From assembly GCA_964564735.1 (NCBI GenBank), contig CAZMCH010000151.1, forward strand, positions 1 to 6,897: a stretch of DNA of 6,897 bases. Reading direction: 5' to 3'. This document shows positions 1-6,687 of the stretch, in pieces. Both the position numbers and the translations under genes were made by a program. The stretch comes from CAZMCH01 sp964564735. Lineage in GTDB: Bacteria; Poribacteria; DTPJ01. The notes below the pieces were generated by a model that was not told the origin of the DNA, made no database searches, and saw nothing but the letters and a program-made list of their open reading frames with translations. Each line of letters opens with the position of its first letter. Within the stretch, counting starts at the first letter, position 1.

Positions 1-487
1 TTCCTGCCTTACTTGCGGAATAAGGGCTATTTGGCTTGTATTGTGATTCCTCTGTAAACGCTGGATCATCAAAATCCAGAGAGCCATAAACCTCATCTGT
101 TGAAATGTGTATAAATCGCTTATTAGAATCTTTTTCCCAGCACTTACGGACACTTTCCAATAAATTAAAAGTCCCATTTATGTTCGTCTCAATAAATTTT
201 TGTGGACCCAATATCGATCTATCAACATGGGATTCAGCAGCAAAATGGACGACTATATCAATATCATTTTCCGCAAGCAGTTTTGTTACAAGCCCAAAAT
301 CACGAATATCACCTTTAACAAAGCTATAATTAATATGATTTGCTATTGGCGCAAGATTCTCAAGGTTGCCAGCATAAGTAAGGGCATCAAGCACAATGAT
401 TTTATCATCGGGATAATTACTGATCCAGTATTGGACGAAGTTGCTACCGATAAATCCTGCGCCACCCGTTATTAAAAGATTACGCAT
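1..487 (-). CDS. rmlB: dTDP-glucose 4,6-dehydratase RmlB, N-terminal part (3' end outside window)
   Basis: This enzyme converts dTDP-glucose to dTDP-4-keto-6-deoxyglucose, using NAD+ as internal hydride carrier. It is the second step of dTDP-rhamnose and related dTDP-deoxysugar synthesis in the cytoplasm. The sequence shows 162 codons from an ATG at 485-487, open to the window edge. Extended SDR features are all present: the Rossmann motif TGGAGFIG at residues 7-14, the acidic D34 after beta-2 in VLDALTYAGNLENL, HFAAESHVDRS at 81-91, the catalytic TDE triad at 130-132 within STDEVYG, and YSASK with Y156 and K160. The family is usually about 320-360 residues, so roughly half is missing only because the window ends. 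The start is supported by GGAG at 495-498, 7 bp upstream and inside the end of thpR. The thpR stop is 4 bp away, so translation is probably coupled. The partner sugar genes rmlA, rmlC and rmlD are not visible here. Confidence 0.95.
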   Translation of the reverse strand, partial: MRNLLITGGAGFIGSNFVQYWISNYPDDKIIVLDALTYAGNLENLAPIANHINYSFVKGDIRDFGLVTKLLAENDIDIVVHFAAESHVDRSILGPQKFIETNINGTFNLLESVRKCWEKDSNKRFIHISTDEVYGSLDFDDPAFTEESQYKPNSPYSASKAG

Positions 488-491
488 TGCC

Positions 492-1076
492 TTACTCCGT
501 TTTGAATGACGCTTCAAACAGCGTTGTGTATATTGAACCTGCAGGGTCCAATTGGCTTTTTATAAGGCTTATTCTGTCAGCAGTGAACTTCCCGATCTCT
601 CCTATATTTGAATTATCAAGCGTGGCTTTTAGTTCAGATGGATATTTGATTTCCCTGACACGTCCTATTGTCAGATGGGGCTTGAATGACCTTTTTTCTC
701 TCTCAAAGCCGAATTTTTCCATAGCTTTTTCAATCTGATTAGCTAGGCTGATTGTTTCATTAATGCCTTTATTTATGCCTGTCCATATAACGCTTGGCTT
801 ACGTGAATTAGGAAAAGCCCCTATACCAGCAAGGCTAATCACAAAAGGCGAAAAGCTATCAGCGATGTCTTGAAGCGTTTTACCTATGGCATCAATCTTT
901 TTCGTTTCTGTATCACCGAGAAATTTCAGCGTTAAATGAACATTTCCGTATTTTGTCCATCTAACATCGCGCATGCGGTCTTTGAGTTCGTTTTGCAGTT
1001 TTTTTAAGCCTTCGTGAATCTCTTCTGGTAACTCAATAGCAATAAATGCCCTTATTAATTCGTCATTCTTATTCAT
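492..1076 (-). CDS. thpR: RNA 2',3'-cyclic phosphodiesterase (2H phosphoesterase, LigT/ThpR family)
   Basis: Members of this family open 2',3'-cyclic phosphate ends of RNA to a 2'-phosphate; some also act as a weak 2'-5' RNA ligase on tRNA halves. The 194-residue product has the two H-x-T motifs that define the 2H superfamily, HLT at residues 47-49 (in HLTLKFLG) and HLT at 134-136 (in PHLTIGRVR). These histidines form the active site on a bilobal fold. The typical family opening RAFIAIELPEEI lies at residues 9-20, and the length matches the usual 180-200 residues. The ATG at 1074-1076 is preceded by AAGG and is the only sensible start before the conserved opening. It is the first gene after the consensus promoter at 1124-1152, and rmlB follows 4 bp after its stop. 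The physiological RNA substrate is not known for most bacteria and cannot be told from this context. Confidence 0.95.
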   Translation of the reverse strand: MNKNDELIRAFIAIELPEEIHEGLKKLQNELKDRMRDVRWTKYGNVHLTLKFLGDTETKKIDAIGKTLQDIADSFSPFVISLAGIGAFPNSRKPSVIWTGINKGINETISLANQIEKAMEKFGFEREKRSFKPHLTIGRVREIKYPSELKATLDNSNIGEIGKFTADRISLIKSQLDPAGSIYTTLFEASFKTE

Positions 1077-1098
1077 TTTTTTACCTTGTTTTAGATCA

Positions 1099-1126
1099 AA
1101 TATACTTAACTTATGTTAAGTATATT
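1099..1126. promoter_or_regulatory. Probable operator: perfect 12-bp inverted repeat over the -10/+1 of the thpR promoter
   Basis: The arms AATATACTTAAC (1099-1110) and GTTAAGTATATT (1115-1126) are exact reverse complements, separated by TTAT. The right arm overlaps the -10 box at 1124-1129, and the predicted start near 1117 falls inside the dyad. A transcript starting there would carry only part of the upstream arm, so the repeat should act as DNA rather than as an RNA hairpin. A dimeric repressor site is the simplest reading. I do not recognise the half-site TACTTAAC as belonging to a named regulator, and no regulator gene lies in the window. Confidence 0.7.
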
Positions 1127-1152
1127 ATAACAAATATGGGTGTGATTGTCAA
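1124..1152 (-). promoter_or_regulatory. Consensus sigma70 promoter for thpR-rmlB
   Basis: Read on the minus strand there is TTGACA (1147-1152), a 17-bp spacer, then TATAAT (1124-1129), preceded by TG at the extended -10 position (TGTTATAAT). All twelve hexamer bases and the spacer match the housekeeping consensus. The predicted start is near 1117, leaving a leader of about 40 nt before the thpR ATG. The overlap with a perfect inverted repeat suggests that this strong promoter is repressed under some conditions. Confidence 0.85.
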
Positions 1153-1304
1153 GCGGAAAAAAGAAATAGACCGTTGATTTTTCAAAGAGATGAAAAAAGA
1201 TGATAAAACATTACGAATAAAAGAATTTCAAGATATTACTTTTGCAAAAATGTAACTTTAAATGTTTAGACTTTAAGTATGATTTAAATAAGGCATAGAA
1301 AATT
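1153..1304. other. AT-rich intergenic stretch downstream of the AAA+ gene
   Basis: This part of the 228-bp gap lies between the AAA+ stop codon and the -35 box of the thpR promoter. It is AT-rich, with short imperfect repeats such as two copies of ACTTTAA around 1253-1276. I see no GC-rich stem followed by a T-run, so no intrinsic terminator can be called, and no small ORF with a ribosome binding site. Read-through into thpR cannot be excluded. Confidence 0.5.
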
Positions 1305-3152
1305 TTATTTCTTTACAATTATCCCTAATGCAGTTTCTAGTTCTCGAATTCTTTGATTTATCTTTGTTTTATTTAGCTTATTATTTTCTATGATTCGTTC
1401 TTGAAGTCCAAGAGGTAATGGTTGAGGTATTAGAGATAGTAAACTAGCTTCTCTTAAAGCTATAAGCATTAAGTATTCATCCATATTCTGGTCTCGAGGA
1501 TGCACAAATTCCTCAACAGATTTAATCAAATCCTGATGAAGCACTATATCACGATTATTCATACGTGCATTTTGAAAACTCCTCATCATTATCAATTGCA
1601 AATCGCCACCGGTGCATCTTTCTGTCCTTGTAGATATGTCCGAGAAATTTACCCCTTCGTCAAATGGTATGTTATTTTTGGGAAATAATCTTCTTAGTAT
1701 GTCTTCTCTTGCCCTGATATTAGGCAAAGGAAATGGAACTACATCATCAAATCTCCCTTGTTTTCGAAATTCGGGATGTATAAGATCGGGTCTATTACTT
1801 GCAGAAACCCAAAGCACTCTACCATAAAGGTTTGGATTACTCATAAACACCACAAGATCATTTAGGAGTTGATCCATTATCCTTCTTTCATTTTCATCAG
1901 TCTCTGTATATGTAAATTTATCAATATCATCTATAAATACTATAACAGGAGTAAGAGAACGAATGATCTCCAAAGCTCTGTGTAAGTCCCAAATGCTATG
2001 AGTGGTTGGGTCTGTTCCACGTAAGCCAGTGAGTCTGACTATATGTATTCCCATATCTTTTCCGAGTGCATTAATCAGCTCTGTTTTTCCTGTGCCGGGA
2101 GGACCAACCATCAAAATTCCCTTTGGAACAGTCTTTATGTCCCAATTTTTTAGGGCATTTATGACATTTCCCATATAATTAATTATATGATCAAGTCCGC
2201 CTATCGATTCAATGCCATGGTTACCATAGACTAATTCTAGCCGTCCATGACTACGTTTTCTAATTGCTTCTCTATTTTGTTGAACAACCATTTGGAAAGT
2301 AACTATATTTTTCTGAGATTTACTTGATACCCATAAATTCAGAATATCTAGCAAATTAAGACCGTGAGTTTGCATTGCGAAATCTTCTGAAAGCACTTTT
2401 TCTGGCAAGCCAAGTTTATATTTGCCTTCCTCGCCCTCTGCTTCGGGAAGATATAACAAATGCCTTATATATGCAAGCCTTTCCTGATAGGTTGGCATAT
2501 CTATACGAACAGGAAAAGTCTGTGTTCTGTCATTTAGGATAAGTTCTGGAGTAACATTAGACAAATTTTCTGTAAGAAGAAGAATTATATGTCCTCTTGC
2601 CCTGAATTGAAGGTCATAAGCCCATCTTTGCCATGTTTCTATATCAATAATCTTTTGTTCTGATAATGGAACAGTTCTTTGATTTGGGAGTAATTTTTCT
2701 ATATCACAAACAAGAAAACCAACCCTTAAATTGCCCATACCTTGTCTAAAAAAGTTTTCAATCATTGCCATCATCTCATGTGGATCAACGATCTTTCTTT
2801 CTTGCCCAACATTTTTTAAGCCTGCGTTAATATTTTTGATTGGATATTCCTTCAAACCTTCTGGTGGAACTGGTAAAGGCTCTATTTCCTCAACTCGTGT
2901 AAATTTAAGTGCGGATTGTTGTGCATTTCTAAGGGCGATATTCGGAAAGAGGAGACCCTCTGAACGAGTGTAATACAAAACTGCATCACATCCCATATAA
3001 TTCATTCTTTCCATCAAATAATCAACGGTAAAAAGATAGCCATACACATCATCATATATGATGTCGTTTATATTATGATAAAGAATAAACTGATGTGATA
3101 ATTGAGATTTATATCTATCTTCAATTGTCTTCCAAAAAGACGGTATTGGCAT
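1305..3152 (-). CDS. AAA+ ATPase with degenerate first and intact second ATPase half (Ycf46-like architecture)
   Basis: The 615-residue product is a probable cytoplasmic ATP-driven remodelling protein of unknown substrate. Residues 1-90 form an N-terminal alpha/beta region. Residues about 120-235 look like an AAA core that has lost its P-loop: a Walker-B-like strand GFLVCDIEKL (145-154), a sensor-1-like strand IILLLTENLSNV (189-200), and no GxxxxGKT. The second half is complete in layout: Walker A GPPGTGKT (350-357), Walker B VIVFIDDID (403-411), sensor-1 region WVSASNRPD (448-456, N453), arginine-finger segment FRKQGRFDD (462-470, R463 and R467), and the helical-lid motif TGGDLQLI (514-521). 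The Walker B acidic pair is D408-D409, where most AAA proteins have Asp-Glu. The last 25 residues are Lys-rich. There is no signal peptide or membrane segment. The start has a very strong GAGGAGGAG site at 3162-3170 and lies 22 bp after the cupin gene. The dead-plus-live layout resembles Ycf46 proteins, but it may be a separate family. Confidence 0.85.
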   Translation of the reverse strand: MPIPSFWKTIEDRYKSQLSHQFILYHNINDIIYDDVYGYLFTVDYLMERMNYMGCDAVLYYTRSEGLLFPNIALRNAQQSALKFTRVEEIEPLPVPPEGLKEYPIKNINAGLKNVGQERKIVDPHEMMAMIENFFRQGMGNLRVGFLVCDIEKLLPNQRTVPLSEQKIIDIETWQRWAYDLQFRARGHIILLLTENLSNVTPELILNDRTQTFPVRIDMPTYQERLAYIRHLLYLPEAEGEEGKYKLGLPEKVLSEDFAMQTHGLNLLDILNLWVSSKSQKNIVTFQMVVQQNREAIRKRSHGRLELVYGNHGIESIGGLDHIINYMGNVINALKNWDIKTVPKGILMVGPPGTGKTELINALGKDMGIHIVRLTGLRGTDPTTHSIWDLHRALEIIRSLTPVIVFIDDIDKFTYTETDENERRIMDQLLNDLVVFMSNPNLYGRVLWVSASNRPDLIHPEFRKQGRFDDVVPFPLPNIRAREDILRRLFPKNNIPFDEGVNFSDISTRTERCTGGDLQLIMMRSFQNARMNNRDIVLHQDLIKSVEEFVHPRDQNMDEYLMLIALREASLLSLIPQPLPLGLQERIIENNKLNKTKINQRIRELETALGIIVKK

Positions 3153-3174
3153 TGAGTTGCTCTCCTCCTCAATT

Positions 3175-3894
3175 TTATAGCAAAGCCCAACAAAATACTA
3201 TTTTTGTAGGACCTGCGCCACTATTTCTTAGATGAAAAGTATCACCCGATTTGAGAAAAAGAACATCATGAGACTTTATATTGTAATATTGATTATTATA
3301 TGATACATCAGCTTTTCCAACAGTAAGAACATAAACTGATTCTGTTTCCAATGGTTCATGTTCAAATTCATCATTGGGATATAGCTTTATATAATCCATT
3401 GCTAAATGCTTTGAGCCTTTTTCTTTTGAAATTACATTCCGCCAATCGCCGGGTTTGCCAAAAACGGGACCTGCTTGATCCATTTTGATTATTTGAATTC
3501 CGCTGATATGTCCTTCTTTGGGCTTGGGTATTTCTTTGACATCTCTCTCACCACGATATAAAGCCATATCAGGCGGAGATTGGAAACTCATAACCCTTGC
3601 CATCCTATTAGTTGTATTTTTTGTGCCATGAACTTCATTTGCAGGAACAAATAGAGCATCACCTGCACTAAACGGAGTATAGATGTCCCCCTGACGCATT
3701 GAACCACCAACTTCAAGAGAAACAATAAGGTCTTCTGTTTCGCCGTGAATGTGTTGTGTAAATTCCTGTCCCGGTGCATGTAAACCATGATTGAGTGTTA
3801 TTTGTTTTGCCCCCATGTCTGGATGAATAATACGCCAATTTTGTCCTTTTCCCATCTGAAAAAACATACCTTTTTCAAGATTAAGTATTTGCAT
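3175..3894 (-). CDS. Two-domain cupin (bicupin) protein of unknown substrate
   Basis: The product has 239 residues and two cupin beta-barrels. In the first, HIHGETED gives H48, H50 and E54, and H89 in PANEVHG completes the usual three-His-one-Glu metal site. The sequence between includes the typical G-D-x-hydrophobic-x-x-P turn, GDALFVPANEVH at 78-89. The second barrel spans about 165-235. It keeps H179, E185 and H221 at equivalent places, but the second histidine of the H-x-H pair is P181, so its metal site looks reduced or lost. No signal peptide is seen. Cupins of this shape include dioxygenases, isomerases and sugar- or ligand-binding proteins, so no reaction can be named. The gene overlaps the end of glpK by 14 bp, with AAGGA at 3901-3905 inside glpK, which points to coupled translation. 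The AAA+ gene follows after 22 bp. Confidence 0.85.
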   Translation of the reverse strand: MQILNLEKGMFFQMGKGQNWRIIHPDMGAKQITLNHGLHAPGQEFTQHIHGETEDLIVSLEVGGSMRQGDIYTPFSAGDALFVPANEVHGTKNTTNRMARVMSFQSPPDMALYRGERDVKEIPKPKEGHISGIQIIKMDQAGPVFGKPGDWRNVISKEKGSKHLAMDYIKLYPNDEFEHEPLETESVYVLTVGKADVSYNNQYYNIKSHDVLFLKSGDTFHLRNSGAGPTKIVFCWALL

Positions 3895-5377
3895 AATTGT
3901 TCCTTGCTTTTTGGACGGCTTTTTTCCATCCAGTTATTAGCTCTTCTCTTTTTTCAGGATTGATTTTTGGTATAAAAATTCCTTCGGACTTTCTACACGC
4001 CTCAATCTCTGATTTATCTTTCCAGAATCCAACCGCCAATCCTGCTAGAAATGCAGCTCCCAAAGCAGTTGTTTCTTTTATTTCAGGGCGCTCAACCTCA
4101 ATATCGAGTATATCACTTTGAAATTGCATGAGAAAATCATTTGCAGTTGCCCCACCATCAACACGAAGCCTTTTTATTCTATAACCCGAATCAGAACACA
4201 TGGCATCTATCACATCAGCAGTCTGGTATGCTATCGATTCAAGAGTTGCTCGTATTAGATGTTCTCGCATCGTTCCTCTTGTTATACCAACTATCGTTCC
4301 TCTGGCATCTGCATCCCAATATGGAGCGCCAAGACCTGTAAATGCAGGAACAACATAAACCCCGCCTGTATCTGGAACGCTGATTGCTAAATGTTCTGTT
4401 TCTGATGCAGAGCTTATAATTTTTAATCCGTCTCTTAACCATTGCACAGCAGCACCAGCGATAAAAACACTTCCCTCAAGTGCATAAACAGGGCTTTCGG
4501 AAATATCACAAGCCAAAGTCGTTAGAAGACCATTCTTTGAAAATACGGGCTTGTTTCCAGTATTCATAATTAGAAAACATCCAGTTCCATAGGTATTTTT
4601 AACATCACCGTTATCAAAGCAAGCTTGACCAAATAAGGCGGATTGTTGATCACCAGCATCCCCAGCAATGGGAACATCATTTAATATTGAATTTCCATAG
4701 CTAATTCTACCAAAAAGCCCCGATGAAGGCAAAACGTCTGGAAGCATTGATTTGGGTATATTCATTTCAGATAATATCTCATCATCCCATTTTAGAGTAT
4801 GTATATTGAATATCATGGTTCTTGATGCGTTTGTATAATCAGTTGCGTGAATTTTTCCTCCTGTTAATTTCCACAAAAGCCATGTATCAATATTTCCAAA
4901 GAGTAAATGCCCGTTTTCTGCGGAATTTCTTAATCCTCTAATGTTATCAAGTAACCATGCAATCTTTGTTGCTGAAAAATATGGGTCAATGACAAGCCCT
5001 GTTTTTTGCTTTATCATTTCTGTCAGACCTGCTTCGCGCATATTATTACAAATATCCGCAGTTCGTCTGCATTGCCAGACTATTGCGTTATAAACAGGTT
5101 TTCCAGTTCGCTTATCCCATATTATAGTCGTTTCACGCTGATTTGTGATTCCAACTCCAGCTATTTGACCATGTTTGAGATTCTTTGATGTCAAAAGAGA
5201 TTCCGCAGTTAAAACTGCGCTCTGCCATATCTCATCAGGGTCATGCTCAACCCAGCCCGGTTTAGGATAATATTGCGTTATTTCACGATAGCCTTTATCA
5301 GCAATTTTGCCATTTTGATCTATCAGCAAAACTGTCGTTCCAGTTGTTCCTTGATCTACCGTTAATATATAATCCAT
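3881..5377 (-). CDS. glpK: Glycerol kinase GlpK
   Basis: GlpK phosphorylates glycerol to sn-glycerol 3-phosphate with ATP in the cytoplasm. The 498-residue product is full length for this FGGY-family enzyme. Visible motifs are the phosphate-binding DQGTT (8-12), the glycerol contacts R81-E82 in TNQRETTIIW, W101 in IVWQCRRT, Y133 in DPYFSATK, and the catalytic base D243 in AGDQQSALFGQ. NTYGTGCF (261-268), VVPAFTGLGAPYW (342-354) and RVDGGATANDFLMQF (405-419) are also present. Compared with my recollection of E. coli GlpK, the fructose-1,6-bisphosphate loop (GGKGGTR) is not conserved: the segment is YGNSILND, and its Arg becomes D234. The C-terminal IIA-Glc contact region also differs. Allosteric control of the E. 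coli type is therefore unlikely. The ATG at 5375-5377 follows an AAAAGGAA site at 5384-5391. The Cys-containing gene ends 36 bp upstream, and the cupin gene overlaps the 3' end. No glpF or glpD is in the window. Confidence 0.97.
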   Translation of the reverse strand: MDYILTVDQGTTGTTVLLIDQNGKIADKGYREITQYYPKPGWVEHDPDEIWQSAVLTAESLLTSKNLKHGQIAGVGITNQRETTIIWDKRTGKPVYNAIVWQCRRTADICNNMREAGLTEMIKQKTGLVIDPYFSATKIAWLLDNIRGLRNSAENGHLLFGNIDTWLLWKLTGGKIHATDYTNASRTMIFNIHTLKWDDEILSEMNIPKSMLPDVLPSSGLFGRISYGNSILNDVPIAGDAGDQQSALFGQACFDNGDVKNTYGTGCFLIMNTGNKPVFSKNGLLTTLACDISESPVYALEGSVFIAGAAVQWLRDGLKIISSASETEHLAISVPDTGGVYVVPAFTGLGAPYWDADARGTIVGITRGTMREHLIRATLESIAYQTADVIDAMCSDSGYRIKRLRVDGGATANDFLMQFQSDILDIEVERPEIKETTALGAAFLAGLAVGFWKDKSEIEACRKSEGIFIPKINPEKREELITGWKKAVQKARNNYANT

Positions 5378-5413
5378 AAAGCGTTCCTTTTTTTGGCAAG
5401 ATATGAACAGATA

Positions 5414-5728
5414 TTATCTTTCAATCTTAACAGATGAGTCGCCTGCGAGTGCCATCCCTGCTTCGACTTCGATAGTTCTTATAATTGCTGGTGGGACAAG
5501 GCAAGCGGTATGCCTCAAATAACCGTTTGCAATCTTATATATTAAACACTCACAAACTGGTCGTCCAATGATCTGAAATGGATCGATCTCATCTAATTCC
5601 TGTGCTATTTTTTGTATACTCTGGCATCTGCTATTTATAGTTAATTTTGTCATTCCCTCATCTGTTGTTATCGCCTCAATTATTGTCTCAAATCCACAAT
5701 TATCCATGCTGACTTTTGTTTTTGTCAT
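5414..5728 (-). CDS. Small conserved Cys-containing protein, possibly DUF6951 family
   Basis: The 104-residue product has no signal peptide or membrane segment and is probably cytoplasmic. It carries five cysteines: C11 in DNCGFETII, C35 in SRCQSIQKIAQEL, C59 and C61 in RPVCECLIYKIA, and C76 in LRHTACLVPPAIIRTIEVE, with H73 nearby. The layout of an N-terminal NCGF, a central Cys followed by a helix ending near DPF, and a late H-x-x-C-x-V-P matches a widespread uncharacterised family that I recall as DUF6951, though I cannot check the name. The cysteines could bind a metal or an Fe-S centre, or serve a redox role; the sequence alone does not decide. The start is supported by GGGAG at 5736-5740. 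It sits 20 bp after the SGNH gene and 36 bp before glpK, so it is probably in the same operon. Confidence 0.75.
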   Translation of the reverse strand: MTKTKVSMDNCGFETIIEAITTDEGMTKLTINSRCQSIQKIAQELDEIDPFQIIGRPVCECLIYKIANGYLRHTACLVPPAIIRTIEVEAGMALAGDSSVKIER

Positions 5729-5748
5729 TTATAATCTCCCATAAATTC

Positions 5749-6654
5749 CTATTTTTCACTATCAGGATTTTTCCAAAATTCCATCATAATTTTTGATAAT
5801 ATCTGTTCTCCGTATTCGTTGGCATGGACGACATCACGATAAAATATATGCGGATGTAAGCCAGAAGAACATATATATTCAGCCCAAGGCGTAGTCATGT
5901 CCAAATAGGCGCATTTCTCATCTTCTGCCAATTTTTTCAAAGCCTTTCCATAGGCTCCCGTTCCGGAATGAGGGGCTTTTGCTAATTCCTCTGGTGATCT
6001 TGGGTCTGCTGTGCCAAAAGTTCCAGTAGCCAAAAGGATCTCAACATTAGGTAAGGCACTGCGTAATTGATGAATAACCTCACGAATACTGGCTATATCT
6101 TTTTGGCTTATTCCACCTATAAATACAAGATCAGGATTGCGTGGAACGATATATTTTGCAACTCTATCTTCCTCTTTATAGTGCTGGCATCCACCTCCGC
6201 CACGAACATAAACAGTCGCTTTAATATCAGCTTTTGGATACGCTTCACCGAGTTTTGTTATCCACCCAGACCGCATTGTATCATTTACTATGCTATCGCC
6301 TACAGCCAAAAACCTGAGTGTCCCACCTTCAGTCAAGATTTTTCTAGTTCTTTTCAAATTAGCCCAGTCTTGTGGAGGGTCAGAAAATCTTCCATTAGGC
6401 ATCTCTGCCTGAATGGCTGTAATCTGTTCTAATGATCTCTGGGGTGTGCCAAAAATATAGTATTCTGCTTCTGAATCTTCCGACTTTGTATTTAAATCAG
6501 GTGGATATTTAGAGGGCAATGCGCCTTGCTCTGGAAACTTCACTGGAGAATCTGCCATCATATCGGCAAATGATAGCTTTGAAAACATAATAAATGAAAA
6601 TAACAGGAATAATGAAGCAAAAAATATCCCGAAATGAATGGTATTACAAGACAT
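5749..6654 (-). CDS. Secreted SGNH/GDSL-like hydrolase
   Basis: The 301-residue product begins with a hydrophobic Sec signal segment (about residues 8-30, likely cleaved after SFA), so it should act outside the cytoplasm. An unconserved linker rich in Pro, Ser and Glu (31-110) leads to an SGNH-type domain at 111-295. Block I is AVGDSIVND (117-125) with nucleophile candidate S121. A glycine block, VRGGGG, lies at 150-155. Block III reads FIGGISQKD (178-186), where the usual Asn of G-x-N-D is missing. Block V is RDVVHANEYG (273-282), giving D274 and H277. SGNH enzymes are esterases, lipases or carbohydrate deacetylases; a polysaccharide or envelope substrate is an inference. The start has AAGGAG at 6663-6668. 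The small Cys-containing gene follows 20 bp downstream. I could not find a good promoter in the 108 bp upstream. Confidence 0.85.
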   Translation of the reverse strand: MSCNTIHFGIFFASLFLLFSFIMFSKLSFADMMADSPVKFPEQGALPSKYPPDLNTKSEDSEAEYYIFGTPQRSLEQITAIQAEMPNGRFSDPPQDWANLKRTRKILTEGGTLRFLAVGDSIVNDTMRSGWITKLGEAYPKADIKATVYVRGGGGCQHYKEEDRVAKYIVPRNPDLVFIGGISQKDIASIREVIHQLRSALPNVEILLATGTFGTADPRSPEELAKAPHSGTGAYGKALKKLAEDEKCAYLDMTTPWAEYICSSGLHPHIFYRDVVHANEYGEQILSKIMMEFWKNPDSEK

Positions 6655-6687
6655 TAAGTTTCTCCTTGTTTAGGGGTGATATTTCGT

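Noticed and set aside
105..475. Two plus-strand reading frames of 74 and 91 codons
   Set aside because: They lie antisense to rmlB, whose minus-strand frame has every family motif; they show no family resemblance themselves.
487..738. Plus-strand frame of 83 codons
   Set aside because: It is antisense to the C-terminal half of thpR and its composition looks like a mirror of the real gene.
1099..1126. Reading the perfect inverted repeat as an intrinsic terminator of the AAA+ operon
   Set aside because: The arms are almost all A/T, there is no T-run following on the minus strand, and it overlaps a consensus -10 box and start site, so an operator fits better.
1250..1300. Short repeats ACTTTAA and TTTAAAT downstream of the AAA+ gene
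   Set aside because: They are short and AT-only in an AT-rich gap; no stable hairpin or regular spacing results.
1500..2973. Three plus-strand frames inside the AAA+ gene
   Set aside because: They oppose the Walker and lid motifs of a clearly coding minus-strand gene and have no motif of their own.
3588..3788. Minus-strand frame of 66 codons in another phase
   Set aside because: It is an out-of-frame shadow inside the bicupin gene.
3897..5188. Three plus-strand frames and one other-phase minus-strand frame across glpK
   Set aside because: glpK is intact and full length here, so these are shadows.
6067..6432. Plus-strand frame of 121 codons
   Set aside because: Although long, it is antisense to the SGNH domain core, including the GDS block, and its sequence has no recognisable domain.
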